Positions 49,289 through 55,277 of a stretch of 55,277 nucleotides of DNA are shown here, in pieces. Location: the NCBI RefSeq assembly GCF_000986785.1, contig NZ_LAYY01000024.1, positions 1 to 55,277 of the forward strand. Reading direction: 5' to 3'. The notes under the pieces were generated by a model, which saw only the letters and a program-made list of their open reading frames with translations, searched no databases and had not been told where the DNA came from. A program made the translations under genes and the position numbers. Source of the DNA: Mesobacillus campisalis (GTDB taxonomy: Bacteria > Bacillota > Bacilli > Bacillales > Cytobacillaceae). Every line of letters begins with the position of its first letter. Within the stretch, counting starts at the first letter, position 1.

Positions 49289-51580
49289 CTAAACCATTTG
49301 CTCTTGCTTCTGGCGCAGTTTCCGGGCTGCTTCTACCATATTTTTAAGAGAAGCAATCGTTTCTTCTTCCTTACGAGTCTTAAGGCCGCAATCCGGGTTC
49401 ACCCAGAACTGTTCTTTGGGGATGACTTTCAAGCTATCATCCAGGATGGAATCAATCTCTTCAATACTTGGCACTCGAGGGCTATGAATATCATAGACTC
49501 CCAATCCAATTCCCAGTGGATAGGGATTCCTTTTTAGAGATTGTATCAATTCGCCGTGACTCCGGGATGTTTCTATGGAAATGACGTCAGCATCAAGGGC
49601 GGTGATTGGCTCGATAAAATCATTGAAATCACAGTAACACATATGGGTGTGGATTTGCGTTTCATTTTTCACGCTGCCGGTTGCCAGTCTAAAGGCTTGA
49701 ACTCCCCAAGCCAGGTAATCATCCCAGTTTTCCTTGCGCAATGGCAGGCCTTCCCTTAGAGCGGGCTCGTCGACCTGAATAATCGAGATCCCTGCGTCCT
49801 CCAGGGCACGAATCTCCTCTCTTAGTGCCAGGGCAATCTGGGAGGCTACCTGGGCCTTTGTGAGATCATCGCGGACAAATGACCAATTCAATATTGTGAC
49901 CGGGCCCGTCAGCATTCCTTTTACAGGCTTTGATGTCAATGCTTGGGCCTCGGCAACTTCCTTTACGGTCATCGGCGCTGTCCATTGGACATCCCCATAG
50001 ATAATTGGCGGCTTCACGCAGCGGGAACCATACGAAACTACCCAGCCATCTTTAGTAAAAGCAAATCCGCTCAGCTTTTCAGCAAAATATTCAACCATGT
50101 CTGTACGCTCAAATTCTCCATGCACCAGTACATCCAAGCCGATTTCTTCCTGTATTTCAATCCAGCGAGCTGATTCTTTTTTTACAAAATCGGCATAGGC
50201 ATCATCTTTGATTTCCTGATTCCGCCATGCTTTCCGCGTACGTTTCACCTCACCCGACTGAGGGAAGCTGCCAATCGTGGTTGTCGGATAGTCCGGCAGT
50301 TTCAACACTTTTTGCTGCAAAGGCTGACGGTCCCTGAAAGCTAATGGCCGCCTGTAATCCTCGGGTTCCACTTTGGTGACCAGCTCTCTCACAAATTCAT
50401 TTTTTCTTTCCTTGTGCCGAGCCAGCTCCTGGATCGCGAGGATGCTTTCCGAAACGCTCCTGTTTCCATACCATGTCTCATCTCGAACATAGGACGCCAC
50501 CTGGGTGATCTCCACAATTTTTTCATCTGCAAATGACAGGGCATTTTTCAATACAGGGTCAAGGTCGCTTTCCAGTTTCACTGTAACAGGAACATGCTGT
50601 AGGCTGCATGAAGACTGGATCCAGGCTTCGTTTACCCCGCTCAAGCTAACGACAGCCTTGATATCCACTGCCAGTTCGGCCAAATTGGCTCTCCAAATAT
50701 CTCGTCCGTTCACAAGTCCGATACCCAGGACCTTTTCCTTGGGAAAGCCATGTTTAGTAAGTGAGGCCATATTCTTCTTACCACCGTGGGCAAAGTCCAG
50801 GCCAATCCCGGCGACTGGCATCCGGGAGAGTTCTTCAAAACAGGATGGTCCTTCGAAATAGGTTTGCAGCATGATTTTGACCGAAGGAACTTCCTGTGCC
50901 AGCTGCCGGTAAATGAATTGCACCAGCTTTACATCATCAGGAGTCAGGGAAAGGACCAATGCCGGCTCTTCCACCTGAACCCATTCTGCCCCGGCGTCTG
51001 ACAGCTGCTGCAATACTTGTGCATACAGCGGGAGGAGCTTGAGATAAAACGAGGCTTTCGATAATTCATCGTAGCCTTTGGAGAGCTGGACAAACGTAAA
51101 TGGCCCAATGATGGCAGGCTTTGTGACTAATCCCAGTTCTTCCTTCGCTTCCATAAAATAATCAAGAAGGTAATTGTTTGTTAACTGAAGAGGCTGCCCC
51201 TCATACTCGGGGACAATGTAATGGTAATTCGTATTAAACCACTTCGTCATTTCACTGGCGACAGCATCTCTGGCTCCCCTCGCCATTTTGTAATAGGTAG
51301 CCAGGTCCAACTTTCCCCCTGACCATCCATAGCGGGATGGAACCATTCCAAACATCGCGGCGTGGTCAAGCATGCGATCATACAAAGTAAAATCACCCAC
51401 TGTCAAAAACTCCAAACCCAGTGACTGCTGGCGCCGTAAGTGATTCAAGCGCATCTCCTTCATATCGGAAAGAAACTGCTCCTCTGTTAAATGGCCATTC
51501 CAAATGGATTCCACACAGCGTTTCCATTCCCGGTTCTCTCCAATATAGGGATAACCAATGGCAGTGCTTACGACCTTCAT
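49289..51580 (-). CDS. metE: Cobalamin-independent methionine synthase
   Basis: 763 residues, full length. It makes methionine from homocysteine using 5-methyltetrahydropteroyl-triglutamate and needs zinc but no B12. Zinc ligands are H646 and C648 (HTHMCYC), E670 (IETSRSHG) and C731 (NPDCGLKTR), each shifted by five from E. coli MetE (H641, C643, E665, C726). The N-terminal duplicated barrel covers about 1-380 and the catalytic barrel about 430-755. It lies behind a cobalamin riboswitch and terminator, so it is shut off when B12 is present and, presumably, MetH takes over. Confidence 0.97.
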   Translation of the reverse strand: MKVVSTAIGYPYIGENREWKRCVESIWNGHLTEEQFLSDMKEMRLNHLRRQQSLGLEFLTVGDFTLYDRMLDHAAMFGMVPSRYGWSGGKLDLATYYKMARGARDAVASEMTKWFNTNYHYIVPEYEGQPLQLTNNYLLDYFMEAKEELGLVTKPAIIGPFTFVQLSKGYDELSKASFYLKLLPLYAQVLQQLSDAGAEWVQVEEPALVLSLTPDDVKLVQFIYRQLAQEVPSVKIMLQTYFEGPSCFEELSRMPVAGIGLDFAHGGKKNMASLTKHGFPKEKVLGIGLVNGRDIWRANLAELAVDIKAVVSLSGVNEAWIQSSCSLQHVPVTVKLESDLDPVLKNALSFADEKIVEITQVASYVRDETWYGNRSVSESILAIQELARHKERKNEFVRELVTKVEPEDYRRPLAFRDRQPLQQKVLKLPDYPTTTIGSFPQSGEVKRTRKAWRNQEIKDDAYADFVKKESARWIEIQEEIGLDVLVHGEFERTDMVEYFAEKLSGFAFTKDGWVVSYGSRCVKPPIIYGDVQWTAPMTVKEVAEAQALTSKPVKGMLTGPVTILNWSFVRDDLTKAQVASQIALALREEIRALEDAGISIIQVDEPALREGLPLRKENWDDYLAWGVQAFRLATGSVKNETQIHTHMCYCDFNDFIEPITALDADVISIETSRSHGELIQSLKRNPYPLGIGLGVYDIHSPRVPSIEEIDSILDDSLKVIPKEQFWVNPDCGLKTRKEEETIASLKNMVEAARKLRQKQEQMV

Positions 51581-51621
51581 TTCCTGTTCCTCCTTAAAAT
51601 CATTTTACATATGTCCAAATA

Positions 51622-51653
51622 CAAAAAAGCCATTTCCGCAATCGGGAAATGGC
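51622..51653 (-). terminator. Terminator of the cobalamin riboswitch
   Basis: GCCATTTCC/GGAAATGGC stem followed on the minus strand by TTTTTTG, about 45 bases before the metE start and about 100 after the aptamer. Confidence 0.85.
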
Positions 51654-51757
51654 TCTACATTCAAGTTAGGGTATGCTTTTAAAATTGTAGCAACAGACTC
51701 TTAACTCGTATGTCGTACAAATAAAGGTCACCACCTATTTCCACGTAGGTATCTGGT

Positions 51758-51935
51758 GTGTACTGGGAATTGGCAGGTCTCCTGGCTCATCATCAACGCT
51801 TCCCGCGCCTTCCCGTCCAAAGACAGTGGCATATGCGAGTCACTCCGATTTACAGTTGCGGGACAGCGACGGATTTTCACCGTTCTTCCCTTTTAAGCCA
51901 AGCCTCAGCTTGGCACCAACTCTTACACGATATGT
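51758..51935 (-). promoter_or_regulatory. Cobalamin (B12) riboswitch
   Basis: On the minus strand the conserved order is GTGTAAGAGTTGGTGCC, AAAAGGGAA, GGTGAAAATCCGTC, GCTGTCCCGCAACTGTAA, TCTTTGGACGGGAAGGCG, and the B12 box GAGCCAGGAGACCTGCC (complement at 51772-51788). The ends pair as GTGTA with TACAC. It is followed by a hairpin (ACCTA/TAGGT) and the terminator, so B12 should stop metE transcription. A TATAGT box lies upstream at about 51948-51953. Confidence 0.94.
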
Positions 51936-52019
51936 AATTGTTCCTTACTATATCATACAGGATCCTTTTCGTATACCTGTTTTCTGAATTTAGTGTTTTT
52001 TATCAAAATCCTGGGGTAG

Positions 52020-52799
52020 TTACAATAGGCCTACCATTCGAAGGCCGTGAAGGATCCCATCGTCTTCAACCGATTTGGTCACATGCTTTGCTGCTGCCTT
52101 TACTTTTTCCACTCCATTTCCCATCGCGACACTATTTTGGATTGTCGAGAGCATTTCCAAGTCATTAAGTCCATCACCAAAGGCATAGATTTGTTCTTCA
52201 TTGATACCCATTTGTTTCACTAATTTCTCAATACCCTTGGCTTTGGATCCTCCTCCAGGGATAATATCAACAGAGACGGGATGCCATCTTACAAAATCGA
52301 AGTCGCTAAACTGCTCTACGTATTGTTTTTCTTCCCCTTCCTGGCAGAATAGGAGACTTTGATACAACTCCCGGCCAACGTAATATTGAGGATCATGCGT
52401 GGGAAATTGTGAAATTTTTAGGGTGCTGATGCTCTCTGTGATATAGTTGTGCTCGGGAACATTTGCCTTCATATCTTCATGATCCATATAAACAACCGGG
52501 TGTTCATTCCGCACAGCTATCTCAGTTAATTTTCCCAAAGATTGTGTGTTTAGCGGATTGGTGTATATCACTTCTCCGTTCAAAACCACATAAGAGCCGT
52601 TATAACTGACAAAAGTATGTATATCCAGTTCTTCCCGCAGTTCCTTGAACATAAACGGGGCCCGTCCGGTGGCAATCGCTACAATATGCCCACGGTCCTT
52701 AAGTTCTTTAATCGCTTCCTTGGTGGACAAAGGCAATGTCTTTTCATGTGTCAGCAATGTCCCGTCAATATCAAAAAAAATTAAGCTTTGTTCAGTCAT
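52020..52799 (-). CDS. Cof-type HAD phosphatase (YkrA-like)
   Basis: 259 residues. Motif I FFDIDGTLL, motif II AIATGRAP (SxT type, here T), motif III lysine at GGGSKAKG, and motif IV FGDGLNDLEML define the Cof/YbiV (HAD-IIB) family with a C2 cap, whose members dephosphorylate sugar phosphates, FMN or PLP-type molecules. It resembles B. subtilis YkrA. ATG 52799 follows GGGGAG at close spacing; an earlier ATG six codons upstream is less likely. Monocistronic. Confidence 0.88.
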   Translation of the reverse strand: MTEQSLIFFDIDGTLLTHEKTLPLSTKEAIKELKDRGHIVAIATGRAPFMFKELREELDIHTFVSYNGSYVVLNGEVIYTNPLNTQSLGKLTEIAVRNEHPVVYMDHEDMKANVPEHNYITESISTLKISQFPTHDPQYYVGRELYQSLLFCQEGEEKQYVEQFSDFDFVRWHPVSVDIIPGGGSKAKGIEKLVKQMGINEEQIYAFGDGLNDLEMLSTIQNSVAMGNGVEKVKAAAKHVTKSVEDDGILHGLRMVGLL

Positions 52800-52945
52800 T
52801 TTCTCCCCTGCTTTCAATGCATTAGTTTAAATCCTTTTGTCAAGTGTATATGATGAAAAGGGTTTCATGTCAAACGGGAAGGCTTGTTGTTTGGACTCGT
52901 TCCATTTCATTGCTGTCTCAATGACCGTTGAACGATTAGCACGCC

Positions 52946-52972
52946 AAAAGCCAGGAGTATATGTCACCTGGC
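52946..52972 (-). terminator. Terminator of the 161-residue membrane protein gene
   Basis: GCCAGG/CCTGGC stem (52950-52972) followed on the minus strand by TTTTGG, 14 bases after the stop codon; moderate quality. Confidence 0.6.
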
Positions 52973-52985
52973 AGTTAGTTAGGCT

Positions 52986-53471
52986 TTAATGTGAGGTTTG
53001 TTGATTTCCGGTTCCTCTGATCTTGTCATACAGGTACTGAAATGCATACATCAAATAGGCTTTAAAGTGGAGATAAATAAAAAACTGGAAGTGATTCAGG
53101 CGATTTAATCGAATAATCTTTAGCTTTCTTAAGACATCAATAAAGTAGAACGCAAAGATCGAATCTGCCACAGCATTTAGAAAAATGAATTTCTTAAAAT
53201 TTCCATACGATATTTTAAGAAGCCACATGGATAAAGGCATATAGGGCCCGATACTAAAAGGCAGCTCGTCCCTTAGGAAGGAAGCGCGCTTTTCATAAAA
53301 CTTCCACCATTTTCGTTTATGGCCGTAAATATGATTAAAAATCTCGAACACCACGATGAAAACGCCCGTTAACGTATAACGCTGAATACTTCGTTTACCA
53401 ATTAAAAATAACGACATCCAGGGAATGATAATGATGGTTAGATTAAATAAAAGGTGTCTCCTCGAAATCAT
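52986..53471 (-). CDS. Uncharacterised membrane protein
   Basis: 161 residues, basic, with three or four hydrophobic segments (near 8-25, 33-45, 80-95, 100-115) and Lys/Arg clusters between. KRKWWKFYEKR and ELPFSIGPYMPLSMWLLK are distinctive. I do not recognise the family, but it is of the type found next to CBO0543-like and other small membrane genes in spore-forming Bacilli. ATG 53471 has GAGGTG nine bases upstream; an in-frame GTG at 53492 is less good. Monocistronic. Confidence 0.65.
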   Translation of the reverse strand: MISRRHLLFNLTIIIIPWMSLFLIGKRSIQRYTLTGVFIVVFEIFNHIYGHKRKWWKFYEKRASFLRDELPFSIGPYMPLSMWLLKISYGNFKKFIFLNAVADSIFAFYFIDVLRKLKIIRLNRLNHFQFFIYLHFKAYLMYAFQYLYDKIRGTGNQQTSH

Positions 53472-53550
53472 AGGCCATTTCACCTCTGCCACTTTTTGAA
53501 CTCTTTATTAAACTGTCCCATCTCAATTCAACCTATCCCACCAAGTTTGA

Positions 53551-53738
53551 AAAATTAACGGAAAAATTCCGCTTACATTGGAAAATACCAACATTTCCCG
53601 TAATATAAGGGGAGTTTTTCCGTTTAAATGGGTCTAACTCCTAGATTTAGTGCCTATATAAAGAAGTTAATCGGAATTTCTCCGCCTATTTCTGCTATTT
53701 AAACACCTTTCATTTACCTTAACCGGAATTTCTACGCC
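53551..53738 (-). repeat. Dispersed hairpin-forming intergenic element, copy 2
   Basis: The reverse complement aligns along its whole length with 25032-25218. The best part is AACTCCCCTTATATTRCGGGAAATGTTGGTATT (about 53580-53615), nearly identical. The right-hand (in this strand) hairpin at 53557-53626 keeps its pairing although several bases differ, with changes in both arms. Other shared blocks are CAGAAATARGCGGARAA and GGCGWAGAAATTCCG. Confidence 0.85.
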
Positions 53739-53775
53739 AATGAACTCCTTGCGTGCGTGATGAATCAACAATGAA

Positions 53776-53815
53776 CAATAAAAGTCCAATTCAATTGCGA
53801 ATTGGACTTTTACTA
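53776..53815 (-). terminator. Terminator of the CxxC protein gene
   Basis: AAAAGTCCAATTC/GAATTGGACTTTT perfect 13-bp stem (53780-53811) with A and T flanks; can work from both sides. Confidence 0.88.
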
Positions 53816-53857
53816 TTGTGTTCTTATTAAAATTTCCCTCTCAAAACCGTTTTCCTT

Positions 53858-54163
53858 TTAATCACATAATGCCCATTTTCCGCAATTGCCGCATTGCAGG
53901 ATGGATAACATTCGATTGGTGGCAGAATCAAGTTCGTTCTCAGCAGGGACGCCTACTTCCCAGCAATGCAGGACATAATTCTCGTAATCGTCTGCTCTTT
54001 CATCGATGCAGTGGCATTCAATAAAACCATGATGCTCAAACACCCGGTCAGGCAGGACAGAAGTAAATTCAGTCAGATGCTGTTTAATGTATTCCACTTC
54101 CCGATTGGATGGCTTTGTCATTGTGGAAGCATAGGCAACCGTAAAATCCTCTTTATTAATCAC
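53858..54163 (-). CDS. Cys/His-rich hypothetical protein, 101 residues
   Basis: Soluble protein with ECHCID in the middle, a VLHCWEVGVP stretch and CGNCGKWALCD at the C-terminus, giving five or six cysteines that could form a zinc site. I do not recognise a named family. GTG 54163 has AGGAGG seven bases upstream, an excellent RBS. It ends at a strong terminator. The neighbour upstream on the same strand is the RNase H-fold gene, about 100 bases away. Confidence 0.75.
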   Translation of the reverse strand: MINKEDFTVAYASTMTKPSNREVEYIKQHLTEFTSVLPDRVFEHHGFIECHCIDERADDYENYVLHCWEVGVPAENELDSATNRMLSILQCGNCGKWALCD

Positions 54164-54268
54164 TTCATCGCCTCCTATTTAGCCTAATTCAACCAGTAAA
54201 ACGTTAGGAAAGCAAAAGCCTTTAACTCATAATACCCTGCTTTAATAAAAATTGATCATTGGTTCAGG

Positions 54269-55060
54269 TTAACAAACGCCCAATATCCATCCCTCAAATT
54301 GCTGGGCACAATTTTTCTCTTCTTCCGTTAGGGTTGCAGGTTCAAAATACTTCCCAAGGGTCCCATTCGCATCTCTTTCCTGCAGCCAGGCCGCGATAGC
54401 AAAGGCGTCCTGTGCATCACGTGGCCAATTATGGGGAAAACGGGGATCAGACTTCTTGTATCTTTGAATCAGGAGGGCCGGGTAGACTTCCGCCAGAATG
54501 CTTTCTCCGTTAACTGGCGTCCAGCCATCAAACGGCCAGATATGGAGATTTTCATTCACCGATTTACGCAGCTCAAATACCCAGGGAATCCCTGCATGGG
54601 TCGAATAGGAGACGGCCCCGGTCATTTGCTCGAAATTCCAGGCGCTTTTGGCGGACGATGTAAATGTCTCTGTTAAACGGAGTTCATGAGAATCGGGATA
54701 GCCGGGTACTCTGTTTCGGCAAACACTCACCGGCTCCGACTTTGTATCCCAAAGTGACTGGAAATGAAGGAGAAACTGGTCCCAATTCTGCAGGTGATGC
54801 TGTTTAAAATAGGACTGTGGAAATGACAAGCAATGGTCGATACCGATAATGTATTTTTCATTGGCACCTTTTAATTTTTGTTTAAGATACTCATAAACTT
54901 CTTTCCGCGACCAGCTAAAAGTTCGGCCCTGGCTTTCAGGAGGGGAGATCCGTTCGAAATCCCCTCTGGAATCCATTTTTACTACCTGGATGCCAGTAAC
55001 ACGCTGAACAGGGCTGCCTCTTCCCGAATAATCTATGCCAATATAACCATCAAAAGACAT
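54269..55060 (-). CDS. DUF429-like (RNase H-fold) protein
   Basis: 263 residues. GIDYSGRG near the N-terminus and YIIGIDHCLSFP at about 70-82 look like the first and second acidic strands of an RNase H-like fold, as in DUF429 proteins. NWPRDAQDAFAIAAWL near residue 225 holds the late conserved Asp-Ala-Asp pattern. Such proteins are predicted nucleases or phosphotransferases of unknown function. The start is ATG 55060 with GAGGAA upstream. Probably unlinked to the short gene at the right edge. Confidence 0.75.
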   Translation of the reverse strand: MSFDGYIGIDYSGRGSPVQRVTGIQVVKMDSRGDFERISPPESQGRTFSWSRKEVYEYLKQKLKGANEKYIIGIDHCLSFPQSYFKQHHLQNWDQFLLHFQSLWDTKSEPVSVCRNRVPGYPDSHELRLTETFTSSAKSAWNFEQMTGAVSYSTHAGIPWVFELRKSVNENLHIWPFDGWTPVNGESILAEVYPALLIQRYKKSDPRFPHNWPRDAQDAFAIAAWLQERDANGTLGKYFEPATLTEEEKNCAQQFEGWILGVC

Positions 55061-55091
55061 GGCAAGTTCCTCTCCCTCTCTTGTTCACAGT

Positions 55092-55277
55092 TTAAATCCC
55101 GTGCGTTTCACAGTATTCGTCAATAACCTGTTCAATTTGACCGGGATCAGGAGATGTTCCTGAAAATGAAAACTTCAGCTCTTCAAGGAATTCTCCTTTT
55201 CGATAAACATGGACGGCTCCATCCTGACTAATGACACTATACTCGGGTTCAAATCGGTATCCATTTCGTTCAACTGC
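55092..55277 (-). CDS. Small protein, partial at right edge (YbxH/DUF5370-like)
   Basis: The last 61 codons of a gene running leftward, cut by the window end. The visible part contains RNGYRFEPEYSVISQDG, VHVYRKGEFLEELKFSFSG and ends EQVIDEYCETHGI. This pattern is like small Bacillus proteins such as YbxH; the match is from memory. The start codon lies beyond the window, probably one to three codons outside. Function is unknown. Confidence 0.6.
   Translation of the reverse strand, partial: AVERNGYRFEPEYSVISQDGAVHVYRKGEFLEELKFSFSGTSPDPGQIEQVIDEYCETHGI

Larger units (their letters stand above)
53472..53857. other. Intergenic region holding repeat copy 2 and a terminator
   Basis: About 390 bases between two leftward genes. 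Nearly half is the dispersed hairpin element (53551-53738). The rest is the terminator at 53776-53815 and the RBS-bearing start of the membrane protein gene. No coding region was seen. Confidence 0.75.

Overview
The window looks like chromosomal DNA from an endospore-forming member of the Bacillaceae (Bacillus and close relatives). The evidence is a Bacillus-type 16S rRNA 5' end, a class-B RNase P RNA, a long SRP RNA of the Bacillus kind, strong AGGAGG-type ribosome binding sites with many TTG and GTG starts, a SleB-type wall hydrolase, and candidate SigB- and SigK-type promoters. No phage, transposase, CRISPR array or tRNA was recognised.

Layout. 0-0.8 kb: 5' end of a 16S gene and its promoter, reading off the left edge. 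0.8-7 kb: secreted M14 carboxypeptidase, NhaC-type antiporter, nucleoside hydrolase, LysM/SleB hydrolase. 7-8.6 kb: RNase P RNA and SRP RNA side by side, then a hierarchical repeat array. 8.6-22.8 kb: a peptidase, a DUF1538 pair, a DMT exporter, an M19 dipeptidase, malic enzyme with a divergent LysR regulator, an aldo/keto reductase, a STAS protein, a CDF transporter, and a two-gene sortase/substrate operon. 22.8-32.8 kb: hydrolases, small stress- and spore-type genes, a cytoplasmic alpha-amylase, a metallopeptidase, a coat-like cupin, and a phosphotriesterase-like lactonase. 32.9-42.3 kb: one long leftward operon that joins a multi-step phosphorelay (hybrid histidine kinase, response regulator, Hpt-REC-GGDEF-REC protein) to a processive family-2 glycosyltransferase, a TIM-barrel hydrolase-like protein, a HEAT-like membrane protein and an extracytoplasmic anchored protein. 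42.5-47.7 kb: prolyl-4-hydroxylase-like enzyme, VOC protein, MFS exporter, nitroreductase, LysM-SPOR protein. 47.9-52 kb: two B12-independent methionine synthesis genes, one behind an S-box (SAM) riboswitch and metE behind a cobalamin riboswitch. 52-55.3 kb: HAD phosphatase and several poorly known genes.

The most unusual items are: the 8.2-8.6 kb array, in which 20-bp units recur with the exact spacing 21-21-22-20-19 inside a 103-bp super-unit; a roughly 190-bp hairpin-forming intergenic element present twice in opposite orientation; the phosphorelay/glycosyltransferase operon, whose central signalling gene is cut by one in-frame TGA; the neighbouring placement of rnpB and the SRP RNA gene; and the sortase with one Excalibur-domain partner. 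Two genes look broken (in-frame stop near 40.67 kb, single-base frameshift near 44.32 kb). Sequencing error cannot be excluded for either.
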